A DNA stretch of 64,000 nucleotides from Primulina eburnea (lineage: Eukaryota > Streptophyta > Magnoliopsida > Lamiales > Gesneriaceae). Made by a program: the position numbers and the translations under genes. The notes below the pieces were generated by a model. The model searched no databases. It saw only the letters and a program-made list of their open reading frames with translations, and was not told where the DNA came from. The number at the start of each line of letters is the position of its first letter. Positions within the stretch are counted from its first letter, which is position 1. This document shows, one piece after another, positions 23,117 through 35,464 of the stretch. The stretch is from contig NW_027331260.1 in the NCBI RefSeq assembly GCF_022965805.1, forward strand, positions 496,001 to 560,000, read 5' to 3'.

Positions 23117-25146
23117 TGAAAGGGATCGATTTTAGGTGCCCGAAAGTGCAACGGAAGCTCAAACATTTCGATTTTTACAAGAGAAAATTCGAGCACCTAA
23201 GTACTAGTGTGTAACATGTACTAAACACCTTTGTCATAATAGGGTGTTGAGAAATCGTTACCTATCAATATCAAAGATTGATGTAACGGCTCCAACCAAG
23301 TTGTAAACAACTTAGATCTTCAAGGCAAGACAAATCTACAAGCCTCCTCCTTTCTTCAAAATTAGGCCCACCACCAACTAACTAGAACCCTTCTTATTTT
23401 GCACTAGAAAAATAAGAAGATTTTTCAAGGAGAAGTATTTTCTATCCTCAAAAATTGAAGAAGAAAATTGAGAGAAAAATGAGGGAGAAAATCTCTCAAA
23501 ATTTCGGCCAAAGCATTGTGGGAGGAGAGAAGGAGAGTTTTTCTTGGTGCTTGAAAAAGTGAAGTCTAGCATGTGCATGCCATGCCTTGTTTGTTGCAAA
23601 CCTTTCACCTTCCCATGCATGATTTTTGAGTGGGCTTGTAACAATTACAAAGGGCCCATGGACTTTTATTTAAATTGTCTCAAACATATTTGAGCCCAAT
23701 TAAATCTTACTTGAATTACTCAAGTCCACTAGTTTAAATAATTATTCCAATTGTTCTCTACAAGGCCCAATTTAAATAATTCAACACTTGAATTAATTTA
23801 ATTATTTGAACTCTACTAGGTCCACTAGTGTTTAATTAATTCAACACTTGAATTAATTTAATTTAGTCCATAATAATGTTTATGAAAATCACAATTTTCA
23901 AATACATTATTCACTTGGCCAACTTTTAATTTAGGAACAATTCCACAAATTAAAAGTTATATTTCCCTCATAGAAGTCATACTTCTATTTTTCCTTACGC
24001 TTATAAACTCATTTATAAGCCGTTCAACACATTGAACTATTTTACTTCTCAACAGGATCTAGAAAGCTAGTACTTGTGTGGCACTCAATGGTTCATTGAT
24101 ACAACTAGCCGTGGGTTCACATCTCCATGTGATTCGGACTAAACATGTCCTTATTTGAGCATCCCCCAATTGCTCCATTCTTACTTATCAACTCCTTGAT
24201 AACAAGAACGTCAGAACTCAAGTCTGATAGTACCCAACCAATCATGTTAAACGTCTAGCAGCATCGGTTACATGATTCCCTAGGTATCAAATGATAGTGC
24301 CTGCAAGAACCATTCAATTATGGTTAGCGTACAGTACGGTTCCTTCAACTCATATATCCCGATGGATTCGACAACCATTGGTATATCGAGAGTTGTCAAT
24401 GAATCGATACTATGTGTCATGTTGTAGTTGCATCGATGGTGTAATCTATGAAACCCCTTTCATAATTACCACCATAATTTGATCAGAGATTTCAACCTAC
24501 ATACACATGAGGATATCCATACCCGAAGGTAAGCGGTGAATCCCTGACTACATTGCATCGACTCCTATATGTTTCGACAAAACACCCAACCTTGCCACCT
24601 GATAACCCCATGAGAGTCGGTAAACAAGTCAAAGTGTAATTCTAGCACATAGAGTCTCAATGTTGTCCCGGGTCATAAGAACTAATGGTGTACAACCATA
24701 AACTAGGACATTTCCACTCGATAAGTGAGAATCACTTGGAAAGTCCTTTATGTAGGGTTGTTCAGTGCACTCTACCAGGAGCACCTATCTGCTTGCTCGG
24801 ACATCACAATGTCCCCTACCAATGAAACATGGTACTCACATCGCAGATACTAGTCTCGAACTCGAGCGGCCTATATCCTTCTTAGCGACGGCTGAATCGA
24901 CTAGGAACTATTTAGAATATACAGTATTCAAAATATGAGTTTCATGATACTCATCATATGAGCATCTCATATTCTTTCTACTATTTGTATATTCAAGGGC
25001 TTTATCTATGCAACTAGCATGGGTATACATATAAAGATGTGCCAAAATAATAATTTCAAATATTATTAAAATAAAGACTGTTTATACATAGAGTTTCATT
25101 GTGAACACTCGGCCAACACTTGGCTCGACGTGCACCTACTCTAACA
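23117..25146 (-). repeat. 3' LTR of copia E
   Basis: 2,030 bp with TG..CA ends. No palindromic-box array like that of the gypsy LTRs is present. The 5' LTR lacks about 270 bp that are present here (about 23790-24055). The small frames in it are not convincing genes. Confidence 0.93.
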
Positions 25147-26322
25147 ATCTCCCACTTGCACTTGAGCCAACTACCCATATGCTTCAAACCCATCGATTCG
25201 CGATGCTTCTCGAATAATGGTCCAGGTAAAGGTTTAGCTAGTGGATCAACAACATTATCTGCGGAGCCGACTTTGTCAATCGTGACATCTCCTTTTTCCA
25301 CGATCTCTCTGAGGATGTGGTACTTTCTCAATACGTGTTTGGATTTCTGATGAGACCTTGGCTCCTTTACTTGAGCTATAGCTCCCGTGTTGTCAAACAA
25401 CACCGGGATAGGAGCAACTCCATTTGGAATGACGTCCAACTCTTGGACAAAATTCCTTATCCAAACAGCCTCCTTTGCCGCATCTGATGCAGCAATGTAT
25501 TCGGCCTCTGTGCTGGAATTCGTAGTATTGTCTTGCTTGGAACTCTTCCAAGAGACAGCAGCACCATTGAGTATGAAAACAAACCCAGAGGTTGACTTCG
25601 AGTCATCGATATCACTTTGGAAGCTAGAGTCGGTATAGCCTTCCAATTTCAGTTCTCCACCCCATAGACCAAGAACCACTTATTGGTCCTTCTCAAATAC
25701 TTGAGGATGTCTTTCACAGCTTTCCAATGTGGAAGACCAGGGTTCGATTGATATCTACTCACTACACTTAGTGCGAAAGCCACGTCAGTACGTGTAGATA
25801 TCATCTCATACATGATGCTACCAATCGCAGATGCATAAGGAATGCTTGTCATCGCCACTATCTCTGCATCAGTCTTGGGAGACATAGACTTGGATAGGGA
25901 CACGTCATGACAAATTGGTAGATGTCCTCTCTTGGACTCATCCATCGAGAACCGCTTCACGATGGTATCAATGTATGTGGACTGGGTGAGACCAAGCAAT
26001 TTTTTGATCTATCTCTGTTGATCTGTATTCCCAATACAAAAGATGCTTCACCCAAGTCCTGCATTGAGAACTTACTCGCTAACCATATCTTTGTTGATTG
26101 CAACATTCTTACATCATTCCCAATGAGTAGAATGTCATCAACATACAACACCAGGAATGTCACAGCACTCCTACTGACCTTCTTATACACACAGAGCTCC
26201 TCAGGATTCTTAGTAAAACCAAACTCTTTGATTGTACTATCGAATCTAAGGTTCCAACTCCTAGATGCCTGCTTTAGACCATAAATAGATCTCTAAAGTT
26301 TGCATACCATATGCTCACTTCC
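25147..26322 (-). pseudogene. pol: Pol of E: end of reverse transcriptase and RNase H
   Basis: The purine run GTGGGAGAT (complement, 25147-25155) next to the LTR is the polypurine tract, overlapped by the Pol end. From right to left: SIYGLKQASRSWN-like sequence near 26240, the catalytic YVDD in VLYVDDILLIGND (near 26130), then YASAIGSIMYEMISTRTDVAFA. The copia RNase H follows: [29 protein letters not shown], and DNTGAIAQV with [14 protein letters not shown] frame change near 25650 and stops near 25999 break it. Confidence 0.92.
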
Positions 26323-26737
26323 TGTAACATACCGTACTTTTCATACTCAAAATTTGCGGAAAAATTAAAAATTTTCTTAAACATGCTGCATACTTGAACG
26401 TACATGCTTCATCATTTTGCGTAGAGGATGTTTCAAAGCAAGTGACCAATAACATAATAAATGCCTGATAAGACAAACCACAATACTGGACTGACAGGGA
26501 CGTATCCACTGCCACATACATGATATCCCCGTTCATAATTTAACGGGCTGGTTGGTCACCGTTCATAATTAAACGCTTCCCAACCACGATCTAACTCGTT
26601 CATAATTTAACGGGCGGATTGGTCCCCGTTCATAATTTAACGCTTTCCAATCCTAAACATAAATTTTGTCACAAGACATTTAGCATACCTCAAAAACTTA
26701 AAATATTTTCTTTTTGCACGTCAACATACTTACCTGG
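26323..26737 (-). repeat. 3' LTR of I, part 1
   Basis: It starts TGTAACATACCG and is cut at 26737 by J; CCTGG (26733-26737) is repeated at 35460-35464. It contains four short repeats of the GTTCATAATTTAACG type (about 26532-26642), also present in the 5' LTR (41855-41970). Confidence 0.92.
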
Positions 26738-28208
26738 TGTAATGCCCGGAACACTGATTGACATTTTTGAATTAATACATATGTTATGAATAATGTTTAT
26801 AGAGATCAGATGTGGGAAATGAAGAAGTTTGGATGAAACCTAGAATTTTGAAGGAATGGCCGAAGCCATACCGCACCTGCACTGCATTTCCTACCGCCCC
26901 CGCGGTGCAGGGACAGAAAATGAGAGTTTTTATTCGAAGCAATACCGCACCCGCGGTGCAACCAAGACCGCACCCGCGATCGATGTCCAGTCGGACAGAC
27001 ACTGTATGCTATTGCTAGTAATTTCCATCATGTTTTGAGTTGTATACATGCAGATTTTGGGAAATTATGATTGTGGTTAATGATGTTATGACTTGTTGAT
27101 CATGTACTGATTTTTGGTGGAGTACCGGTATCGAAAGTTTACGCCGTTATGCCGTTGATTTATACCGAGACTGAATATGAACTGTATAAGACTTGCTTGA
27201 GTTGTATATTGATAGATGACATCTAGACATTGACATTTCAGATTTGTATTGGGCACTCTGAACTTGAGACTTCGACTAAGACAGATTATTCGGCAAGAAA
27301 GGTATAATTCATGTGATTGTGGGGAAGATGCTACTCGAATCAGATTTGATTGGAGTTTCCCAACAAAATCACATACTAGATTTGTTATTGTTTATATCTT
27401 TGATATGATTTGGATTTGTTTATAGATTTATATTCAAATCTCTTGATATAATCATGCTTTGTCTATAGATTTATATTCAAGCATTGAGATAGGAGAGTCA
27501 TTGACAGATTTGTCAAAACTAGACGTTCGGTGTATCGACGCATAGGAGCAGACTTCCTCCGATTGTAGACATTCGATACAGACACGACCGAAGTCTAGGA
27601 GTAAAACATACAGTTACCCCGATTGGGAGGGTCGGTAACAGACAGTGACATCTTATTCACCCCGGGATCCCTAGAGTAGAGTCGAGTTGAGTCAAGACAT
27701 GATTTTATTTGTATTGCATGCTTATATAGATTGGTTTCATAGACTATGGAACCCATGAGTTTACGTTACATGCATGATATGGTGTTTTATGATTTTATTA
27801 TGCATATGCATGTATACATGTTTTATACTGGGATTTGTTATCACCGGAGTTTCCGGCTGTTGTTATGTCTGTATGTGTGCATAACAACAGATAGGGCAGG
27901 ATCTGGGTCACGACAGAGATGAGTTCGAGATAGCGTGGTGACTACGGGCGCAGAAGATGACAAGTGGCTTTTATTAGACTTGGACTACTTGTATTTTTGG
28001 TATTTTGTATTAAACACTAGTTAGATTGATGTATTAGAACAAGACACGTTTATTATGTTTGTACATTATGTGTGTTGTAATTTAATAAAGAAAGATTATG
28101 CTTAGTATTAACATTTGATTTAATGTTAAAAATCGAAAATTTGACCCACATTTTCTCACGGATCCATTTAATCCCAGATCGAATTGAGTTAGAGCCCGGG
28201 TCCCCACA
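26738..28208 (+). repeat. 5' LTR of J, promoter part deleted
   Basis: 1,471 bp against 1,954 bp for the 3' LTR. About 480 bp are missing near 26990, where GATGTCCAG joins TCGGACAGACACTG. The gap removes half of the box array, the TATA-like sequence and the start of the leader. Because the 5' LTR is rebuilt at each transposition, the loss must have come after insertion. Confidence 0.93.
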
Positions 28209-28467
28209 ATAGGTGGTATTAGAGCAGTAGGTTCTGTAGACTGAGATAGAATAGAATGAGCGGGGTAGATCGAGTCATCTTCCTTGCTTTTGTTGTGCTA
28301 GCATGATTTATTGCTTTCCTTATTATATGTTGTATTGTATCTAAGTTGATTTACAGCATATAATTGTCAAGACTGAATCAATTCCGATTCTGGATCAGAG
28401 GTATATGAACAGAGGAGGGCTGAGATAGCTTGTATAGACTGTGTACTAACCTGTTTGATAACCAGAT
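28209..28467 (+). other. Primer-binding site and leader of J
   Basis: TGGTATTAGAGC at 28214-28225 is the initiator tRNA-Met site with one change (TATT for TATC). The leader runs to the Gag start at 28468 and holds no other supported frame. Confidence 0.87.
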
Positions 28468-29560
28468 ATGCCGCCTAGAAGGATACCGCAACCAGCTGCA
28501 GGACAAGTGCCAGAACAGGGGAGTACGTCAGGTACTCAGATGGATGTAACCGCTACCCCGATGGAGACTTTGTTGAAGCGGTTTCAGTTGTTCCGACCCC
28601 CGACTTTGAAAGACACTGAGAATGCAGCGGATTGCGAAAGCTGCATGGATGATATAGAGATGTTATTTGAATCACTTGCCTATTCAGATGAACGTAGAGT
28701 AAAACTGATTGGGCATCAATTGCAAGAAGTGGCCAAGAGTTGGTGGCTAACGGCGAAACGAGCCCTAGAACATCGAGGTATTGATATTACTTGGAAAGTC
28801 TTTAAAGATGAATTTTATCAACGATTCTTTCCAGTATCATACCGAAAAGATAAAGGGGCAGAGTTCGCCAACTTACGACAAGGGCAATGGAACATAGAGG
28901 AGTGTGTTGCTAAGTTTTCTTCCTTGCTTTGATTTGCACCACATGTAGCAGGGAATGACGAGGCAGTCGCCGATCAATTCATAAATGGTTTGAATCCAGA
29001 TATCTTCACCTTGGTGAACACGTGGCGACCCAACACTTTTTCTGAGGCGCTGAACCGAGCAAAGGGAGCAGAGGCTGGCTTGATTAGGCAGCGAGGAGCT
29101 TCCTATAGTGTTCAAGGTCAGAGACCGAAGCCACCGCCTGCCGTACAGTTTCCGCTACCTCCTCCTTGATTTGATAGTGGAAGCGGTAGTGGCAAGAAAG
29201 AGTTTTTGAAGCCTAAGGGCAAGCAGTTTAAAATAGCCGGGAGCAGTTCGTCGAGCTCTAGTGGGTCAAGACAGAGAGGTCCTGGCCAGAGTACCGATTA
29301 TATAGGTGTTTATTGCAGTTCTTGTGGTGGTAGGCATGCCACTGAGCAGTGTCAGGGAGTGATGGGCAGATGTAACTATTGCAGACAGCCGGGACACTTC
29401 GCCAGAGTTTGTCCCCAAAAAGGTGGCCAGAGATTTCAGAGTGCAGGGTCCTCAGCTTCGGTAGCTCAGCCCGAGAGGCAAGCTTCGTCTGTCCATTCCT
29501 TCCAACCCATGCCTACACAGTCCAAGCCCAGAGCCAGAGGTGGCCAGACAGTGAGCCAAC
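28468..29560 (+). pseudogene. gag: Gag of J with zinc knuckle
   Basis: The start at 28468 gives MPPRRIPQPAAGQVPEQGSTS. Capsid-like blocks WWLTAKRALEHRG and ANLRQGQWNIEE follow. In-frame TGA codons at 28930-28932 and near 29169 stand where relatives have CGA, consistent with C-to-T change. The zinc knuckle CNYCRQPGHFARVC is intact near 29373-29414. The frame is shared with protease and reverse transcriptase, so this family makes one Gag-Pol polyprotein. Confidence 0.92.
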
Positions 29561-30033
29561 CTCCCAGACAACAGGCTCAGGTGTTTTCATTGACGGAGGA
29601 GCAGGCACAGGATGCGCCAGATGACGTGATTGCAGGTAACTGTTTTCTTTGCGGTTATCCTGCATATGTGTTGATAGATACAGGTGCATCACATACAATC
29701 ATATCAGAACGTTTTGCATCGTTGCATTCCTTGCCTGTCGAGTCAATATCTACTGTAGTATCTATTTCTTTTCCGTTGGGAAGTGGTCTTATATCTGTGA
29801 CTTCAGTTGGACAGTGTATACTACAATTTGAGGGACATGAGATTGATTTAGATTGTATTGTACTTGGTCTTTCGGATTTTGATTGTATTGTTGGGATTGA
29901 CATGTTGACTAAGTACAGAGCCACCATAGACTGTTTTCACAAGATATTCAGATTCAGACCCGAAATGACAGAAGAGTAGAAATTCTACGTCAAGGGTTCC
30001 AGATCTCGGATTCCCTTAGTATCTGCCCTGACT
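29561..30033 (+). pseudogene. pol: Protease region of J
   Basis: [16 protein letters not shown] (near 29672-29710) is the intact aspartic protease site. [24 protein letters not shown] follows near 29860-29930. A TAG at 29977-29979 replaces a Trp codon of relatives (EEWKFY). The same frame continues into the reverse transcriptase. Confidence 0.9.
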
Positions 30034-31540
30034 ATGAGTAGATTGTTGCAGAAAGGAGCAGAAGGGTTCCTTGTTTATTCTGTAGACCTACAGAAATCGA
30101 GCCCGACATTGGCAGATTTGCCAGTAGTACGGGAGTTTGCAGATGTATTCCCAGACGAGATTCCAGGGTTACCTCCAGCTCGAGAGGTAGATTTTAGCAT
30201 TGATCTGATTCCAGGTACCGTTCCTATTTCGAGAGCTCCGTATAGGATGGCGCCGATAGAGCTGAAAGAACTGAAAGTACAGTTAGAAGATCTTCTAGCC
30301 AAGGGATATATCAGACCTAGTGTATCTCCTTGGGGCGCACCAGTGCTATTTGTGCGAAAGAAAGACGCTTCTATGAGATTGTGTATAGATTACAGGCAAC
30401 TGAACAAGGCAACGATAAAGAATAAATATCCTTTGCCTAGAATCGACGACTTATTTGATCAGTTGCAGGGATCTTCTATTTATTCCAAGATTGTTTTGCG
30501 ATCGGGATATCACCAACTCAGATTTCGAGATGTTGATATACCGAAGACAACATTCCGGACCAGGTATGGACACTATGAGTTTATTGTCATGTCTTTTGGT
30601 TTAACGAATGCTCCAGCGGTGTTTATGAGTTTGATGAACCGCATCTTTCAGAGGTATTTGGATGAGTTTGTGATTGTTTTTATTGATGATATTTTGGTGT
30701 ACTCTAAGAATCTGAATGAGCATGCCAATCATTTGAGAATTGTGTAGCAAACACTGAGAAATGAAAGATTATATGCTAAGCTGTCAAAATGTGAGTTTTG
30801 GCTGAGACATGTTGTCTTCTTGTGTCATATCATATCTGGAGACGGTATTTCTGTGGATCCGATTAAAGTTGAAGCTGTTATCAGTTGGCCGAGACCGACT
30901 TCTGTGCCAGAAATACGCAGTTTCATGGGTCTAGCAGAGTACTATAGAAGATTCATAAAAGATTTCTCCAGCATTGCGAAACCGATTACCCAGTTGACAC
31001 AGAAGAACACGCCATTTGTGTGGTCTGAAGATTGTGAGTCTAGCTTCTTAGAATTGAAGAAGAGGTTGACCAGTGCACCTGTCTTGATGATTCCTTCAGG
31101 TACGGGTGATTTCGTTGTATATTGTGATGCATCTCATAGAGGGTTGGGGTGTATTCTTATGCAGCGAGGTCATGTGATCGCATACGCCTCGAGACAGCTG
31201 AAGACTCACGAGACTCGATACCCAATTCATGATCTTGAATTGGCGGCTATCGTATTTGCATTAAAGATTTGGTGTCATTATCTTTATGGCGAGAAATTTG
31301 AGATCTACTCGGATCATAAAAGCCTAAAGTACTTATTCTCTCAGTCAGAATTGAATATGAGACAGCGCAGATGGCTCGATTTGCTGAAAGACTTTGATTG
31401 CAAAATCAAATACTATCCAGGAAAGTCAAATGCAGCAGCAGACGCCTTGAGTCAAAAGGTTTGTGCTTTATCCTTGTCGACGATGGGAGTTTCGAATTTA
31501 GTTGAAGATTGTTGTTTGTCTGGATTAACATTTGATACAG
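30034..31540 (+). pseudogene. pol: Pol of J: reverse transcriptase and RNase H
   Basis: All main motifs are present: [35 protein letters not shown] and the catalytic [11 protein letters not shown] (FIDD at 30679-30690). A TAG at 30745-30747 replaces a Gln codon. RNase H is intact in its acidic residues ([34 protein letters not shown], then NAAADALS) between about 31100 and 31450. This is the best preserved reverse transcriptase and RNase H in the window. Confidence 0.94.
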
Positions 31541-33404
31541 GTAGTAGACCATTACTACTTTCTTCGATTCAAGTTGAGCCAGATTTGATTATGCGAATTA
31601 AAGAAGGGCAAAGAACGGATCAGAATGTTCAGAGATCAATTCAGATGATCAGATCAGGGCATGTGTCAGAATATCAGGTACGTGATCATGTGCTATACGT
31701 GAATAACCGTCTTGTAGTGCCAAATGTTTCAGATTTGAAACAACAGATATTGTCAGAAGCGCACTATAGTCGGTTTAGCATTCATCCTGGAGGCCGAAAA
31801 ATATACAATGATATCAAGACACAATTCTGGTGGAAACAGATGAAGACAGATATCGCAGAATTTGTGTCTAAGTGCTTAAACTGACAACAGGTGAAAGCTG
31901 AGAGAAAGAAGCCCGGAGGTTTACTTCAGAGTTTGTCTATTCCAGAATGGAAATGGGATCACATTTCAATGGATTTCGTGACGAAGTTACCTCGATCTTC
32001 CCGGGGCTGTGATGCGATTTGGGTCATTATTGACAGATTAACCAAATCAGCGTGTTTTATTCCATACAGAATGACATATCGACACGATCAGATGGCTGAG
32101 ATATATGTCAGAGAGGTAGTCAGATTGCATGGTGTACTTTGGCACAGTTTGCAGCAGGCCTTAGGTACGACATTGCACCTAAGCACTGCTTATCATCCTC
32201 AGACAGACAGACAGTCAGAGGGGACTATCCAGACTTTAGAGGACATGTTGAGGGCTGTAGTGCTAGATTTCGGCACTAGTCACTGCCATTATGTGAATTC
32301 TCGTACAACAACAGCTACCAGACGAGCATAGAGATGGCACCGTTTGAAGCTTTGTATGGCAAGAAGTGCAGATATCCGTTATACTAGGATGATGTATCTG
32401 AGGTACCAGAACTTGGGCCTGATATTATCCGTGAAATGACGGAGAAAGTGAAGGTAATTCAGAAAATAATGAAGACGGCACAGGATAGGCAAGCCAAATA
32501 CGCCAATATTAGACGTATGCCGTTGATATTCGAACAAGGAGACAGAGTGTTTCTAAAGATTTCTCCTTTTAGAGGCGTTGTTAGATTTGGCAAGCGTGGA
32601 AAGTTGTCTCCTAGATACATCGGTCCTTACGAGATTCTTGAGAAGATTGGCGACCGAGCCTATCGACTGGCTCTTCCTCCCTTTTTATCCGGGATACATG
32701 ACGTTTTTCATGTGTCAATGCTACGTAGATATATGCCAGATATTTCTCATGTCATTCATCCTGACGAAGCCGAGCTTGATCAAACTTTGAGTTATGTTGA
32801 ACAACCGATACAGATTCTTGATCGGAAAGAGAAACAACTCAGAACAAAGACTATTCCGCTAGTGAAAGTTCAGTGGAGTCGTCATGGCATCGAAGAAGCG
32901 ACTTGGGAGACAGAAAATAATGAAGACGGCACAGGATAGGCAAGCCAAATACGCCAATATTAGACGTATGCCGTTGATATTCGAACAAAGAGACAGAGTG
33001 TTTCTAAAGATTTCTCCTTTTAGAGGCGTTGTTAGATTTGGCAAGCGTGGAAAGTTGTCTCCTAGATACATCGGTCCTTACGAGATTCTTGAGAAGATTG
33101 GCGACCGAGCCTATCGACTGGCTCTTCCTCCCTCTTTATCCGGGATACATGACGTTTTTCATGTGTCAATGCTACGTAGATATATGCCAGATATTTCTCA
33201 TGTCATTCATCCTGACGAAGCCGAGCTTGATCAGACTTTGAGTTATGTTGAACAACCGATACAGATTCTTGATCGGAAAGAGAAATAACTCAGAACAAAG
33301 ACTATTCCGCTAGTGAAAGTTCAGTGGAGTCGTCATGGCATCGAAGAAGCGACTTGGGAGACAGAAGCAGAGATGAGACAGAAACATCTCGAGTTATTTA
33401 CATG
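31541..33404 (+). pseudogene. pol: Pol of J: integrase and duplicated C-terminal domain
   Basis: The zinc-binding part ([16 protein letters not shown], then CLN before TGA at 31882-31884) and MDFVTKLPRSSRG with the first Asp are present. VRLHGV then joins directly to LWHSLQQALG near 32137, so about 48 bp with the second core Asp (SDRDPRF in relatives) are missing. The third acidic residue is kept (RQSEGTIQT). A 10-11 bp deletion near 32280 shifts the frame. The block from MKTAQDRQAKYANIRR to EEATWET is present twice (see the repeat entry). Strand transfer is not possible. Confidence 0.93.
32460..33361 (+). repeat. 451-bp tandem duplication in integrase C-terminus of J
   Basis: Copy 1 is 32460-32910 and copy 2 is 32911-33361. 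I count about four differences in 451 bp. The unit is not a multiple of three, so copy 1 reads out of frame at its end (ENNEDGTG then stop). The shared CAGAA at the junction points to slippage or end joining at short homology. Confidence 0.95.
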
Positions 33405-33489
33405 ATGTAAGTAATCCTTCAGTCTTGATTATATTACTTTTCATGTATGATTTGATAGATTGCCTGCGATTTCGAGGACGAAATCATTT

Positions 33490-33505
33490 CTTAGAGGGGG
33501 AGAAA
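33490..33505 (+). other. Polypurine tract of J
   Basis: A run of purines containing GAGGGGGAGAAA lies directly before the TGTAATGCCC of the 3' LTR (33506). Confidence 0.9.
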
Positions 33506-35459
33506 TGTAATGCCCGGAACACTGATTGAAATTTTTGAATTAATAGATATGTTATGAATAATGTTTATAGAGATCAGATGTGGGAAATGAAGAAGTTTGG
33601 CATGAAACCTAGAATTTTGAAGGAATGGCCGAAGCCATATCGCATCTGCACTGCATTTCCTACCGCCCCCGCGGTGCAGGAACAGAAAATGAGAGTTTTT
33701 ATTCGAAGCAATACCGCACCCGCGGTGCAAACAAGACCGCACCCGCGGTCGATGTCCAATAGGGTAGGAAATTTTATTCGAAGCAAGACCGCACCCGTGG
33801 TCAAAGAGGGACCGCACCCGCGGTCGTCGAATTTCAGAAAATGAAAGTGCTGCCGAAGCATGAGCGCACCCGCGGTGCAAGAGGACCGCACACACGGTGC
33901 TGCATGCGAGAAGTCCACCTTTGTTTCTCAAGTTGACACATGGCATGGTATATATATAGAATTGAGCTGAATCACCCTTCTCCATTTCCTGAAGAGAGAA
34001 TCGAGAGGGATTGTAAAAGAAGGGGAAGGCTTCTTTCATTCTAGACTTGAATTGTGCAAGATATATTCATTCAAATTTTAATCCAAGTTTAGATTTGTGC
34101 TCCTCTCAGCCAAGGCTACAAGAAGATGTAAGTTTGGTTAAGTTTCAGCATGATTTAGATTTTATATGTTGGAAGAATTATGATATGATGATTATATTGT
34201 GTTCTTGACATATTGAGCATAGCGTATGCGCAACCAGATCGAAGAACAGACACTGTATGCTATTGCTAGTAATTTCCATCATGTTTTGAGTTGTATACAT
34301 GCAGATTTTGTGAAATTATGATTGTGGTTATTGATGATATGACTTGTGGATCATGTACTGATTTTTGGTGGAGTACCGGTATCGAAAGATTACGCCGTTA
34401 CGCCGTTGATTTATACCGAGATTGAATATGAACTGTATAAGACTTGCTTGAGTTGTATATTGATAGATGACATCTAGACATTGACATTTCAGATTTGTAT
34501 TGGGCACTCTGAACTTGAGACTTCGATTAAGACAGATTATTCGGCAAGAAAGGTATAATTCATGTGATTGTGGGGAAGATACGACTCGAATCAGATTTGA
34601 TTGGAGTTTCCCAACAAAATCACATACTAGATTTGTTATTGTTTATATCTTTGATATGATTTGGATTTGTTTATAGATTTATATTCAAATCTCTTGATAT
34701 AATCATGCTTTGTCTATAGATTTATATTCAAGCATTGAGATAGGAGAGTCATTGACAGATTTGTCAAAACTAGACGTTCGGTGTATCGACGCATAGGAGC
34801 AGACTTCCTCCGATTGTAGACATTCGATACAGACACGACCGAAGTCTAGGAGTAAAACATACAGTTACCCCGATTGGGAGGGTCGGTAACAGACAGTGAC
34901 ATCTTATTCACCCCGGGATCCCTAGAGTAGAGTCGAGTTGAGTCAAGACATGATTTTATTTGTATTGCATGCTTATATAGATTGGTTTCATAGACTATGG
35001 AACCCATGAGTTTACGTTACATGCATGATATGGTGTTTTATGATTTTATTATGCATATGCATGTATACATGTTTTATACTGGGATTTGTTATCACCGGAG
35101 TTTCCGGCTGTTGTTATGTCTGTATGTGTGCATAACAACAGATAGGGCAGGATCTGGGTCACGACAGAGATGAGTTCGAGATAGCGTGGTGACTACGGGC
35201 GCAGAAGATGACAAGTGGCTTTTATTAGACTTGGACTACTTGTATTTTTGGTATTTTGTATTAAACACTAGTTAGATTGATGTATTAGAACAAGACACGT
35301 TTATTATGTTTGTACATTATGTGTGTTGTAATTTAATAAAGAAAGATTATGCTTAGTATTAACATTTGATTTAATGTTAAAAATCGAAAATTTGACCCAC
35401 ATTTTCTCACGGATCCATTTAATCCCAGATCGAATTGAGTTAGATCCCGGGTCCCCACA
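33506..35459 (+). repeat. 3' LTR of J, intact
   Basis: 1,954 bp, TGTAATGCCC to GTCCCCACA. It keeps the full box array (33639-33898), a TATA-like TATATATA (33949-33958) and a hairpin with stem CCGGAG/TTTCCGG at about 35095-35107. The leader after about 34250 matches the 5' LTR. Confidence 0.95.
33639..33958 (+). promoter_or_regulatory. ACCGCACCCGCGGT box array and TATA in J 3' LTR (8 boxes)
   Basis: Boxes start at 33639 (degenerate), 33662, 33713, 33736, 33788, 33811, 33863 and 33885: spacings 23, 51, 23, 52, 23, 52, 22. The TATA-like run is 51 bp after the last box. Spacers share weak similarity (ATTCGAAGCA before two of the pairs), so the array likely grew by duplication of a unit of about 74 bp. 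Confidence 0.9.
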
Positions 35460-35464
35460 CCTGG

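Larger units (their letters stand above)
26738..35459 (+). mobile_element. Ty3/gypsy chromovirus J, youngest insertion, CCTGG duplication
   Basis: LTRs at 26738-28208 and 33506-35459 flank one gag-pol reading frame. The duplication CCTGG is at 26733-26737 and 35460-35464, in the LTR of I. The shared parts of the LTRs differ at roughly 12 of 1,200 positions by eye, about 1%. J is the innermost and youngest element of the nest. Confidence 0.96.

Noticed and set aside
24291..24482. A 63-codon frame repeated at 49010-49201
   Set aside because: Same region of the two LTRs of copia E, no domain.
33639..33898. CRISPR-like array of short palindromic repeats with regular spacers
   Set aside because: The DNA is a plant LTR, the boxes are only 12-16 bp and arranged in pairs, spacers are related to each other, and no cas gene is present.
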